A stretch of DNA of 64,000 bases from Halovenus salina. Its GTDB lineage: Archaea > Halobacteriota > Halobacteria > Halobacteriales > Haloarculaceae. The DNA lies in the NCBI RefSeq assembly GCF_026410925.1, contig NZ_CP112972.1, forward strand, positions 2,480,001 through 2,544,000, in the 5' to 3' direction. Numbering within the stretch: the stretch's first letter is position 1; every line of letters starts with the position of its first letter. The notes below the pieces were generated by a model, which had not been told where the DNA came from, ran no database searches, and worked only from the letters and a program-made list of their open reading frames with translations. A program made the translations under genes and the position numbers. Of the stretch, positions 35,571 to 43,301 are shown piece after piece.

Positions 35571-36764
35571 CTACCAGCTCCGACGGTTGGTTACACGGTT
35601 GTCAGGCTTTGAGGGTGACCGGAGAATCGAGTTGAGACCGCCCCCGCCTTGGAGCACGTCGAAGGCAGTCATCAGGTCCGTCCGGGAGACGAGACCGACG
35701 AAGTCGCCGCCCTCGGTGACGACTGGAAGTCGCCCGATATCGTGCTCGCGGAGCGTCTGGAGCGTCTCCATTGCGTCTGCGTCGGGCGAGATCGAGACTA
35801 CATCGGACGACATCACGTCCTCGACGAGAAATGCCTCCCGCTCTTCCGGACGGACATCCCTTGCGTCGTCGAGTGTGACCATGCCGACGACCACACCGCT
35901 GTCGACGACGGGGTAGCCAGTGTGGCGCTCTTTGAACATCCGCTCGATGAGCGTCGCGACAGTCGTCTCCGGACTGACAGTGTGCAGGTCGACGCGAGCG
36001 GTCATCACATCTCTGACTCTTACACCCTCGAACGTCGCTTTCATTACGGTCTGCTGGGCCTCGCCCGACGCGGCGATGTAGATGAAAAAGGCGAGCAGGA
36101 TGAGGACAATATTCAGCGAGAGCAGTCCGACTGCTCCCAAGAGGAACGCAAAGAGTTTCCCGACCTCCGCGGCGAGCTGTGTTGCGCGGGCATGTGGTCG
36201 TTTTCGCGCGAGCAGTGCCCGAAGGACTCGGCCGCCGTCCATGGGGAACGCCGGCAACATGTTGAACACCGCGAGCACGATGTTCAAAAGCGCCAGGTAG
36301 CCGAAAAGAAACCGGAGCGGTTCGATATCGACTGGCGTCACAAGAAAGCCGCCGTAACAGGCGATTCCGACGCCGACGCTGACAATCGGGCCGGCGACCG
36401 AAATCCAGAACTCTTGACGCCAGTCTTCGGGCATCTCGGTGAAGCTAGCGAGTCCGCCGAGCAGCCATAGGGTGATGGAGTCGATTTCGTAGCCGTACCG
36501 CATGGCTACAAGCGAGTGCCCAAACTCGTGGAGTAGTACGCCAGTAAACAGCCCCAGTGCCGCGGTCAGTCCTAGAACCCAGGGGAGATACTCGCCTTCG
36601 AGGGCTGCTGGGTCAAGGCCAGCGCCCAGAACATCGTTGAGCAGTTCCGTCAGCGTCGCGATGTCGAGGCCGATGATGAACGCAAACAGGGGGAGAACGA
36701 GTAAGAACGACCAGTGGAGCCTGATCGGAATGCCAAACCCCCTGCCGACCTGTATCCCTCGCAT
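35571..36764 (-). CDS. Site-2 protease-like intramembrane metalloprotease with CBS domains
   Basis: 397 residues. Six or so membrane segments carry the M50 zinc motif HEFGHSLVAMRYG (in LLHEFGHSL) and the distal metal ligand in MLPAFPMDGGRVLRALLARK. A tandem CBS pair forms the C-terminal 130 residues (VRDVMTARVDLHTVSPETTVATLIERMF; VMSSDVVSISPDADAMETLQTLREHDIGRLPVV), which usually binds adenosine nucleotides. Such proteases cleave membrane-bound regulators; the CBS pair suggests energy-state control. Substrate unknown. Confidence 0.93.
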   Translation of the reverse strand: MRGIQVGRGFGIPIRLHWSFLLVLPLFAFIIGLDIATLTELLNDVLGAGLDPAALEGEYLPWVLGLTAALGLFTGVLLHEFGHSLVAMRYGYEIDSITLWLLGGLASFTEMPEDWRQEFWISVAGPIVSVGVGIACYGGFLVTPVDIEPLRFLFGYLALLNIVLAVFNMLPAFPMDGGRVLRALLARKRPHARATQLAAEVGKLFAFLLGAVGLLSLNIVLILLAFFIYIAASGEAQQTVMKATFEGVRVRDVMTARVDLHTVSPETTVATLIERMFKERHTGYPVVDSGVVVGMVTLDDARDVRPEEREAFLVEDVMSSDVVSISPDADAMETLQTLREHDIGRLPVVTEGGDFVGLVSRTDLMTAFDVLQGGGGLNSILRSPSKPDNRVTNRRSW

Positions 36765-37078
36765 GTTCGCTAGTTGGAGCCGGTGGCGTTTAAATCCCGG
36801 TCTATCCGTGTTTCTTCGAATTACAACTGTTGTGAGGTGTCATCGAGGCGCCACATGCGGATAGGTGTTGGCGTCCGACCAGAACTGTCTCATGTTGTTG
36901 TATGAAATGAATATTTGTTACCTGATCACATCGTTCACTAAAAGACTACGTCCTCACTAACCGCCCGTTTAGCGCTTCACGCCCACATTACACCTTATTA
37001 TTTTCTGTCATTTCTCCACTCTTTCATGTTGTCCGCTGCAAAACAATTATTATGTTTTAATACCTAGTATTGGATGGA
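36765..37078 (+). promoter_or_regulatory. AT-rich upstream region of bacteriorhodopsin
   Basis: About 314 bp with no coding sequence. The last 60 bp are A/T-rich. An AATTATTATG stretch (37045-37054) and TTTTAATA (37055-37062) are both TATA candidates; the former lies about 27 bp before the ATG at 37079 and fits a leaderless start. Activator sites of the kind that drive bop in Halobacterium may lie further up, but I cannot assign one by eye. Confidence 0.55.
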
Positions 37079-37906
37079 ATGGTGCGACTAGACACTGACA
37101 CGCTGCTAGAAGGAGTACAGATGTTAGGAGGAATAAATGCAACTCCCGGTGACGAAGTGACATGGCTCTGGCTCGGAACAGCCGGAATGTTCCTGGGCAT
37201 GGTATACTTCATCGCCCGAGGGTGGAACGTAACAGAGCCCCACCGACAGAAGTTCTACATCGTCACGACGTTCATCGCCGGTATCGCGTTCACGAACTAC
37301 CTTGCGATGGCGACTGGATTCGGTGTCATCGATTTGGCACCGTTTATCGAAGGGACAGAGGAGCTGAGGATTTACTGGCCGCGGTACACCGACTGGATTC
37401 TGACGACACCACTGTTGCTGTATGACCTGGCGCTGCTCGCTGGCGCCGACAGGAACACCATCAGCACGCTGGTCGGTCTCGACGTGATGATGATTCTGAC
37501 CGGACTGGTCGCCACGCTGACCATAACGCCGGTTGACTCGCTGGGCCTCGCTGTTGAGGGACACAGAGTCCTCTGGTGGGCCGTTAGTACCGCCTTCTTC
37601 CTCGTCCTGCTGTTTTACCTGTTCCGAGGACTCTCGGACAAAGTATCACAGCTGTCGGGCGACACGAAGAGCACGTTCAACACACTACGGTACATGATTG
37701 TTGTGCTGTGGTTTGCCTACCCCGTCTGGTGGCTCGTCGGCTCTGAGGGACTCGGTCTCCTCGACCTGTACGCCGAGACTGCCGGATTCATGGTACTCGA
37801 CGTGACTGCGAAGGTCGGATTCGGTATCGTCCTGTTGCGCAGCCACGACGTACTCGACGGTGCAGGCACCGGAGCGGCCGAGCCAGAGGCCGCAGCAGCC
37901 GACTAA
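37079..37906 (+). CDS. bop: Bacteriorhodopsin (light-driven proton pump)
   Basis: About 275 residues from ATG 37079; a TTG three codons earlier is unlikely to be used. Seven membrane segments. All proton-pump residues are present at the right spacing: R102, D105 (D85 in BR), T109, D116 (D96), D135 (D115), E223 and E233 (E194/E204), D241 (D212) and the retinal Lys K245 (K216). The Asp at position 85 rules out halorhodopsin, and D96 argues against a sensory rhodopsin. Position 95 is Tyr rather than Leu. An N-terminal extension of about 20 residues fits a cleaved or outward-facing leader. Confidence 0.96.
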   Translation: MVRLDTDTLLEGVQMLGGINATPGDEVTWLWLGTAGMFLGMVYFIARGWNVTEPHRQKFYIVTTFIAGIAFTNYLAMATGFGVIDLAPFIEGTEELRIYWPRYTDWILTTPLLLYDLALLAGADRNTISTLVGLDVMMILTGLVATLTITPVDSLGLAVEGHRVLWWAVSTAFFLVLLFYLFRGLSDKVSQLSGDTKSTFNTLRYMIVVLWFAYPVWWLVGSEGLGLLDLYAETAGFMVLDVTAKVGFGIVLLRSHDVLDGAGTGAAEPEAAAAD

Positions 37907-38127
37907 TCGGTACCTCGTCGTTCACGCCCCCCTGAGAGCCCCGCTCTCAGACGCTGTGGGCCATTCACCTTTTCGAAGCTGCTGTCCTGGTGAGTGACAA
38001 CAGTCCCGACCGTTCGACGGTTGGACGAGGATTCGATTGTTGGACGTGAATGCTTTACTATAGTGATTCTCCTGTTTTACCCGATGGCTCGAACCAGAGA
38101 CTGCTCGATAACGGAGGCGAGACGCTG
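37907..38127 (+). other. Intergenic region between bop and the ApbE operon
   Basis: About 220 bp with a run of bases (GCCCCCCTGAGAGCCCCGCTCTCAG) that can form a GC-rich hairpin (CTGAGAG/CTCTCAG, 37931-37951) about 25 bp after the bop stop, a likely transcript end. A TATA-like TTTACTATAG near 38053 lies 75 bp before the next start. Confidence 0.5.
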
Positions 38128-38538
38128 ATGCGTCTTCCCGTGCCGAAAAACAAACTCGTGGCCCTCACCCTTGTCGGTGCGGCGTTGACCGCCGTCGTCG
38201 CTGTGGCGCTTGCGGCTCCCCTCGGCGGGCTTGCCCAAGCCGGCGGCCAAGACGATGTCGACGGCCAGTCGAACGTGTCCCAGGTGGACGCCGATGCACC
38301 GACGCCGAATCAGGACTTCGACCCGAACGTCCAGACCCAGTCTAGATACGACGAAGAGGGCGAGGAGTACGAAGAACACGAGGAAGATGAAGAGTACGAG
38401 GAAGAAGATGAAGAGTACGAGGAGGAAGACGACGAACACGAGGAGGAAGACGACGAACACGAGGAAGACGAAGAGGACGAGGAGTACGACAACAGCGAGT
38501 ACGCGCCGCGTGGCGGCGAAAACGGGGGTGATCGGTGA
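38128..38538 (+). CDS. Secreted acidic repeat protein, first gene of ApbE operon
   Basis: 136 residues from ATG 38128; the upstream extension has no signal-like order. The N-terminus MRLPVPKNKLVALTLVGAALTAVVAVALAAPLGGLAQAG is a Sec-type signal or anchor. The remaining 100 residues are dominated by a Glu/Asp/Tyr repeat with units EEYEEEDEEYEEEDD and EHEEEDDEHEE, built from near-identical GAGGAAGAAG-type DNA repeats. There is no Cys. It is probably a disordered acidic exported tail, with possible calcium or other metal binding. It overlaps the ApbE start by one base. Confidence 0.7.
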   Translation: MRLPVPKNKLVALTLVGAALTAVVAVALAAPLGGLAQAGGQDDVDGQSNVSQVDADAPTPNQDFDPNVQTQSRYDEEGEEYEEHEEDEEYEEEDEEYEEEDDEHEEEDDEHEEDEEDEEYDNSEYAPRGGENGGDR

Positions 38539-39401
38539 TGGAGACACTCGACCCGGTCTACGAGCACCTCGGAACAGCGCGACAGGAGTTCTCGTGCTGT
38601 GACACGGAGTTTATCGTTCAGGCGAGCGGCCTTCGTGCTGGGGCCGCGGTCAAAGTCGCCCGACAGACTGCCGAGTTGCTTGAAACCCAGTTCAATGCCT
38701 TCAGTGCCGAGAGTGCGGTCAGCCATCTCAACCGCGAGGGGGTGCTCACCCACGAACACGTCGCGCGAGTGGTGCGCCGCGGGCTGGAGTACTACGACCG
38801 CACCGATGGCGTCTTCGACATCCAGCAGGGACAAACCGAACGGTCGGTAAAGCGGTTCTTGTGGGGTGACGACGACTCGCTGCGAGTACAGTTTGATCGC
38901 GGGACCGTCGAGGTCGAGGGGGACCGCGTCAGCACCGACTGTCGGCTCGATCTTAACGGCCTGGCGAAGGGCTATATCGTCGACAGAGCAGCGTCTGCTC
39001 TCGACGGCATCGGTCGACAGGGGTTCGTCAGCGGTGGCGGCGATATGTCGGCGCCGACCGGCCCCATCGCGGTCGAGAATCCAGCCGGCGGGCGGCCGTT
39101 GCGGACGCTCGAGACGGACTGGTGTGTCGCCACCTCGGCCGGTCACCGGCGCAGCCGCGGTGATGTCGACCACATTTACGACCCGACGGCGGAACGCGTC
39201 AGCTCCCGACACGACTCGGTAACTGTCCTCGCCAGACGGGATTGTATGGAGGCCGATGCGCTCGCGACGACGCTCGCTGCAACGCCGCTGGCGTCTGCCC
39301 GCTCGCTTGCCGAGGAGTGGGGCGGACTGGAGGCACTCATCGTTCACGAGGGCGTGTTCTATACCACGGAGGGGTTCGACGACCATGTCGCTGGGACGTA
39401 A
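38538..39401 (+). CDS. apbE: FAD:protein FMN transferase (ApbE/Ftp family)
   Basis: 288 residues; ATG at 38538 overlaps the preceding stop, and a GTG just before is also possible. ApbE signatures: FSAESAVSHLNREGV, VSTDCRLDLNGLAKGYIVDRAASAL, GFVSGGGDMSAPTGP, DHIYDPTAERVSS and EADALATTLAATPL. The family transfers FMN from FAD to a Thr in D-x-x-S/T-x-A-T-type motifs of partner proteins via Mg2+. No export signal is present, so it would act in the cytosol before export, or via an unpredicted signal. The partner in this operon is not obvious. Confidence 0.92.
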   Translation: METLDPVYEHLGTARQEFSCCDTEFIVQASGLRAGAAVKVARQTAELLETQFNAFSAESAVSHLNREGVLTHEHVARVVRRGLEYYDRTDGVFDIQQGQTERSVKRFLWGDDDSLRVQFDRGTVEVEGDRVSTDCRLDLNGLAKGYIVDRAASALDGIGRQGFVSGGGDMSAPTGPIAVENPAGGRPLRTLETDWCVATSAGHRRSRGDVDHIYDPTAERVSSRHDSVTVLARRDCMEADALATTLAATPLASARSLAEEWGGLEALIVHEGVFYTTEGFDDHVAGT

Positions 39402-39669
39402 CCAGTGGGTGACCGTCGCTGCGGTCCTCATCCTGGTCTTCGCAGTGCCGGTGCTCTGGCAGATTGCGAGCGTTCGAACGATGCAGGCTGCCGAACAGGA
39501 GGCTGACCTCGTCGACCAAGTCGTCCAGACGCGTCAGTCGGCGGCCGACTACGACGGGGATGGTATCTCCGACGCGACGGACCGCTGTCCGACCCGCGCG
39601 GAGACCGAAAACGGGTACCAGGACGACGACGGCTGTCCGGATGTTGTCGAGACGACGGGGGCGTCGTAA
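39385..39669 (+). CDS. Membrane-anchored thrombospondin type-3 repeat protein
   Basis: 94 residues from ATG 39385; it overlaps the ApbE gene by 17 bp. One N-terminal membrane segment (VTVAAVLILVFAVPVLWQIASV) is followed by a heptad-rich EQEADLVDQVVQTRQSAADYDG linker and TSP3-type calcium-binding repeats, DYDGDGISDATDRCPTRAETENGYQDDDGCPDV. The repeat contains D-G-I-S-D-A-T, one residue off the ApbE flavinylation consensus at the right spacing. Predicted to face outside the membrane. Confidence 0.75.
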   Translation: MSLGRNQWVTVAAVLILVFAVPVLWQIASVRTMQAAEQEADLVDQVVQTRQSAADYDGDGISDATDRCPTRAETENGYQDDDGCPDVVETTGAS

Positions 39670-40214
39670 TGTCGACGCTCGTCTGGTATCTCGACCGCGG
39701 TGCGGCACTCGTCGCCTACCCGGCGCTGTATCTGGCCGTCGTCTCTGGTATCTTCTACAATACCGATGCGTTCGGGGTGTTACAGACGGCGGCCAGACGT
39801 GTCCACATCGAGATCTCCCTCTTCGCGATGGTTGTGACCTTTCTTCATGCTGGACTGGGCGTTCTCGACGGCTGGCTCATCGTGACTGGGCAGGCGCCCG
39901 AGCCCGCGTACAGTCTGTCGTATTTCGTGGGTGGTCTCGCGGTTGGCGGCGGCTCGCTCCTGTTGCTCGTCGTCGCGGTTATCGGCTTTCTCGACCCGCG
40001 ACGGTTCGACCGACCCTGGGGCCCTCGTGTCGTTCACTCGTTTGCGTACGCTGGATTCGTGTTTGGAACCGTCCACGCTGGGGCGGTCGGAACGGACCTT
40101 GTCGCCGTCATCCGCCCGCTTTTGGCGCCGACGCTGTTGTTTCTGGGATACGTTCTCCTCCTGCGGGCACTCGCGAACAGCGGCGTCGGTCCACTTGCGC
40201 CGGCGGCTCAGTAA
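39669..40214 (+). CDS. Four-to-five-TM membrane protein with two histidine pairs (heme-b/ferric-reductase-like)
   Basis: 181 residues; ATG overlaps the previous stop by one base. Hydrophobic segments: VAYPALYLAVVSGIFYN, ISLFAMVVTFLHAGLGVLDGW, YFVGGLAVGGGSLLLLVVAVIGFLD, SFAYAGFVFGTVHAGAVGTDL and LLAPTLLFLGYVLLLRALAN. His pairs sit in RRVHIEISLFAMVVTFLHAG and RVVHSFAYAGFVFGTVHAG, both with about 13 residues between them. This matches the bis-heme-b helix arrangement of ferric reductase-like, MsrQ-type and cytochrome b561 proteins. Inferred transmembrane electron carrier serving the operon. Confidence 0.72.
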   Translation: MSTLVWYLDRGAALVAYPALYLAVVSGIFYNTDAFGVLQTAARRVHIEISLFAMVVTFLHAGLGVLDGWLIVTGQAPEPAYSLSYFVGGLAVGGGSLLLLVVAVIGFLDPRRFDRPWGPRVVHSFAYAGFVFGTVHAGAVGTDLVAVIRPLLAPTLLFLGYVLLLRALANSGVGPLAPAAQ

Positions 40215-40729
40215 CTGTCCCAGAGGCCGAGCAGCCGGTCGACAACCCTGTCGGTAAACGACCGCTGATGGACCGCGTACAGACGCTCGACGCGGTCGGG
40301 ATCTGCGACATCATAGACGACGCGCCGCCCCTTCCGCTCTTTGGTGACTAGCTCCGCCTCGGAGAGATTCGAGAGGTGCCACGACACGGTCGATTTGGCC
40401 TTGTCGAGGCGCTCGCCCAACTCCGTCGTCGAGAGGGGCCCCTCCGCCAGCAGGTGTGCGAGCACCCGGCGGCTGTACTCCCGGCGAAGTGCGTTCATCA
40501 CTGTCCTGTCGGCCTCATCAAAGTCGGCTGTCGGATAGTACCGGGTGTACTTGCCGTCGCTGGATTCGTTGATGAGTCCCTCGTCGGCGAGCCAGCGGAG
40601 CTGGTACTGGATTGTCCCCTTGGCGTACTCGAACTCTGCTGTGAGTGCCCGGAAGTGGACGCCGGGGTTGTCGGCGATGTGCTGGTAGAGCGCTCGCCGA
40701 GAGTCCAGTTCGAGGTCGGGCTCTGCCAT
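40208..40729 (-). CDS. Tandem winged-helix transcriptional regulator
   Basis: 173 residues with two wHTH domains: DSRRALYQHIADNPGVHFRALTAEFEYAKGTIQYQLRWLADEGLINESSDGKYTRYYP (about 9-67) and YSRRVLAHLLAEGPLSTTELGERLDKAKSTVSWHLSNLSEAELVTKERKGRRVVYDVADP (about 84-145). This layout is widespread in haloarchaea. It converges on the heme-b-like gene with a 7-bp stop overlap and is 3 bp downstream of a small membrane protein gene with which it is surely co-transcribed. Confidence 0.9.
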   Translation of the reverse strand: MAEPDLELDSRRALYQHIADNPGVHFRALTAEFEYAKGTIQYQLRWLADEGLINESSDGKYTRYYPTADFDEADRTVMNALRREYSRRVLAHLLAEGPLSTTELGERLDKAKSTVSWHLSNLSEAELVTKERKGRRVVYDVADPDRVERLYAVHQRSFTDRVVDRLLGLWDSY

Positions 40730-40732
40730 CGT

Positions 40733-41035
40733 TCAGTACCGTATCAGTGCGACGAAAAACGCCAGTAACCCGGCGAAGATGAGGAGAGCGCTCCCGTGTT
40801 CGACCAGTTCGAGTATCTCGTAGGGGACGACGGGCAACAGGACGTACTCCAGAAACCCGATGAGGCCGTAGACGGCGAACAGCCCGTACCCTAGCGCGAC
40901 GATTCCCATACGGGGGTCGCGCTCACGTCGCCACGCGAGCGCACTGAGGATGCCCAGTCCGGACGCGAAGACGAAGACGCCGAGACTGACGTACTGTTCG
41001 AGCAGTTGCGCGAGTTCGAGTGGGTCGGGAATCAT
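40733..41035 (-). CDS. Small membrane protein paired with the wHTH regulator
   Basis: 100 residues with three hydrophobic segments: VSLGVFVFASGLGILSALAW, MGIVALGYGLFAVYGLIGFLEYVL and HGSALLIFAGLLAFFVALIRY. The RRERDPRMGIVALGYGLFAVYG loop is basic. Such short membrane proteins accompany tandem wHTH regulators in many haloarchaea and may sequester them at the membrane. The role is inferred from the pairing. Confidence 0.75.
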   Translation of the reverse strand: MIPDPLELAQLLEQYVSLGVFVFASGLGILSALAWRRERDPRMGIVALGYGLFAVYGLIGFLEYVLLPVVPYEILELVEHGSALLIFAGLLAFFVALIRY

Positions 41036-41237
41036 TGTCGTCGGGCTAATCGGCGAGGCAAACGGTAGCTAAAGTGACGAAGCGCTTTCCAAAAACGCTT
41101 GGCGTCCAACTGTCGAATCGACGGTTGGCGTGAGCGCTCCGGACCACCACTTACAACTGAAAAGCGCGTGTAGGGACGGTCGAGATGACGTCCGTACCAG
41201 TAGAACCGACGATTGCGCCGACGACAGCCCGTCCGAG

Positions 41238-41522
41238 GTGACTCCAGTGTTCGAGAATGTCTCAGCTACCGCCGCGGGTCAGCGGCTCAAACAGGCCGCG
41301 AACGTCTTCTTCGGCGTTGCCCTGATGGGTGGACTGTTCATGCTCGGTGTGGCCGCACTCGCGGGCATCGGCTTCGTCGTTGCTGTCGTGGTTGGCGGCC
41401 CGACGACGGACTGGCAGGTGCTCGGCTCGTATCTCGCGCTTTCGGCCGGGGTTGGGGTGGCCGGTGTTGCTTGCCTGGCGCTCTTGAGACGGCTCCCAGG
41501 TCCCACTGTGGCGTTCGTCTGA
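41238..41522 (+). CDS. Small membrane protein, unknown
   Basis: About 94 residues from GTG 41238 (VTPVFENVSATAAGQRLKQAANV); a longer frame from GTG 41130 adds a basic, non-hydrophobic stretch. Two or three membrane segments follow: FFGVALMGGLFMLGVAALAGIGFVVAVVVGG and LGSYLALSAGVGVAGVACLALL. No function recognised. It lies 115 bp before another membrane protein on the same strand. Confidence 0.55.
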   Translation: MTPVFENVSATAAGQRLKQAANVFFGVALMGGLFMLGVAALAGIGFVVAVVVGGPTTDWQVLGSYLALSAGVGVAGVACLALLRRLPGPTVAFV

Positions 41523-41640
41523 CTACCGGGAGAGGCGCGTGTTTGTCTGGCACCGGTGGACGCTGCCGAGAGGGTGGCTGACCCGTGTTTCGTGCCGACA
41601 CTCTCTTTTCGCTCCGGCCTCTGACATTGACGAACCACTG

Positions 41641-42009
41641 ATGACCACGCACCGCCGCGACGCAGCATTCGCCGGCGCTTCGCTCGTGATACTCACCGCA
41701 ACGGGGGTGTGGCTGTTCGGCGGCGACCCGTTCTGGCGGCCAGAATCGGTCGTCCTCGGTGTTGGCGGTGCATTGCTCGTCGAGAGCGCGTTTCTGCGGT
41801 ATCCGGAGCGTCTGCTCGTCCTCTGGGAGCTACCGGGTGTCGCTCCGCTGGCCGCCGGTGCGGTCGTCGCGTTGGGTGTCGCCGCCGCCACGACCGCCCC
41901 GTGGATTCTCGCGGCACTCTGTTGGGGGTTGGGGACGTATTTCGGATTGCTCGCCTGTCTGCTGGCTGGAGTCGGAAATCCCGTTGGTGTCGTCCTGGAC
42001 GACGAGTAA
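41641..42009 (+). CDS. Small membrane protein, unknown
   Basis: 122 residues from ATG 41641 (MTTHRRDAAFAGASLVILTATGVWLFGGDPFWRPES). Four hydrophobic segments with short loops; PERLLVLWELPGVAPLAAGAVVALGVAAATTAPWILAALCWGLGTYFGLLACLLAGVGN is the longest. It is the last host gene before the integrated element; its stop lies 61 bp before the attL repeat. Confidence 0.65.
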   Translation: MTTHRRDAAFAGASLVILTATGVWLFGGDPFWRPESVVLGVGGALLVESAFLRYPERLLVLWELPGVAPLAAGAVVALGVAAATTAPWILAALCWGLGTYFGLLACLLAGVGNPVGVVLDDE

Positions 42010-42070
42010 TGTTTACTGCGCCGGACCGTTCTATCGGCCACGCTAGCAGTCTCCTTCAAAGACGGCAGGA

Positions 42071-42115
42071 AAGCGGATGGGTTGGGGCGGATTCGAACCG
42101 CCGGCCTGCTCCGTG
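42071..42115. repeat. attL: truncated 3' part of tRNA-Val
   Basis: A 45-bp perfect copy of 53982-54026, from AAGCGGATGG to CTCCGTG, covering the 3' half of tRNA-Val(CAC) in reverse orientation. Beyond 42115 the match stops (AGGGG here, TGAAG in the intact gene). It is a residual attachment site, not a functional tRNA. Confidence 0.9.
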
Positions 42116-42148
42116 AGGGGGGTTGTCACACCCGGCGGGGAGACAACT

Positions 42149-43165
42149 ATGACCCGTCAATTCACGCCAGACCAAGCACTCGAACGGTACACCAAAGAAC
42201 GAAGATCCGACCTTTCCGACTCGACGCTTTACAACTACCGGAGCAACATCGGGCAATTCGTTGAGTGGTGCGAATACCAATCTGATATTGAGTACATCAA
42301 CGACGTTGACCAGTTCGACATTTCCGACTTCCAGATGTATAAGCGGGATGACGACGAGGTAGCTGACACCACGCTCTACAACGTGATGATGGCACTTCGG
42401 ACCTTCGTCAAGTGGTGCGAGTCCAAAGGTCTCCTCGAAGACATTGCCGAGAGCATGATACTTCCCGACAGAGGTCGAGCCGCGAGAACCGAAACTATCG
42501 ATACCGAAACGGCGGATGATATTCTCGAATACCTCGACACCTTTGAATACGCTACTCTGAAGCACGTTCTGTTTGCCTTGATGTGGGACACTGGCCTTCG
42601 ACTCGGTGCTGTTCGCTCTCTCGACCTGCAAGACTACCACTCTGCTGAGTCCTACATCGAGCTTCATCACCGACCCGATACTCCTGCTGGTAGTCGTGCA
42701 ACGCCGCTCAAGAACAAGAAGAAATCAGAACGGGAAGTGAACCTCCACGAGTGGGTAGCTGAACTGATTGACGACTATCTGCATGGCAACCGGATAGAGC
42801 AAACCGATAAGGCCGGGAGAGAACCACTACTGACAACAAAGCACGGTCGGCCAGCCCGAACGACACTCCGCCGTCACATTCGGGCAATCACTCGGCCTTG
42901 CTATTACTCGAACGAGTGTCCAGTTGACCGGGAGATAGAAACCTGCGAAGCAAACTCGTGGAGTACTGCTTCAAGCTGTCCAGAGTCAATCAAGCCACAC
43001 TCAATTCGGCGGTCGGCAATCACTGAATGGTTGAACAAAGGCCACTCTATCGAACTGGTTTCCGACCGGATGGATGTGTCTCCAGACGTGCTGGAAAAAC
43101 ACTACGACCAGCGAACCGAGGAAGAGAAGCGAGAGCTTCGGCGGGAGCTATTTGAAATGGATTAA
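42149..43165 (+). CDS. Tyrosine recombinase/integrase of the element
   Basis: 338 residues from ATG 42149. The N-terminal SAM-like DNA-binding domain is TRQFTPDQALERYTKERRSDLSDSTLYNYRSNIGQFVEWCEYQ. Catalytic residues: Arg I in WDTGLRLGAVRSLDL, the HxxR box in KPHSIRRSAITEWLNKGHS, a weakened second His box (VSDRMDVSPD) and the nucleophilic Tyr in EKHYDQR. It sits 33 bp inside attL, the usual place for an archaeal integrase. Presumably drives integration and excision at tRNA-Val. Confidence 0.92.
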   Translation: MTRQFTPDQALERYTKERRSDLSDSTLYNYRSNIGQFVEWCEYQSDIEYINDVDQFDISDFQMYKRDDDEVADTTLYNVMMALRTFVKWCESKGLLEDIAESMILPDRGRAARTETIDTETADDILEYLDTFEYATLKHVLFALMWDTGLRLGAVRSLDLQDYHSAESYIELHHRPDTPAGSRATPLKNKKKSEREVNLHEWVAELIDDYLHGNRIEQTDKAGREPLLTTKHGRPARTTLRRHIRAITRPCYYSNECPVDREIETCEANSWSTASSCPESIKPHSIRRSAITEWLNKGHSIELVSDRMDVSPDVLEKHYDQRTEEEKRELRRELFEMD

Positions 43166-43225
43166 AACCGCAACAGGGCCATTTTTGCGGCGATCTCTCA
43201 GTATTGGCCCGCTCTTAGAGCTACA

Positions 43226-43242
43226 GTCGGTACTTCACGAAC
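43226..43242 (+). repeat. Left terminal inverted repeat of the IS
   Basis: 17-bp arm GTCGGTACTTCACGAAC, identical to the reverse complement of 44680-44696. Confidence 0.8.
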
Positions 43243-43301
43243 AGCGTAATCGGTTAGATTGAATCGTTGATTTGACCACGAGAAAGTGTCTGGATTAGGA
43301 T

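Noticed and set aside
37070..37078. TTG at 37070 as the bacteriorhodopsin start
   Set aside because: An ATG three codons downstream is better placed relative to the A/T-rich promoter and gives the same mature protein.
42071..42115. Second tRNA-Val gene at the left end of the element
   Set aside because: Only the 3' half is present; the 5' half and anticodon are absent, so this is the attL copy, not a gene.
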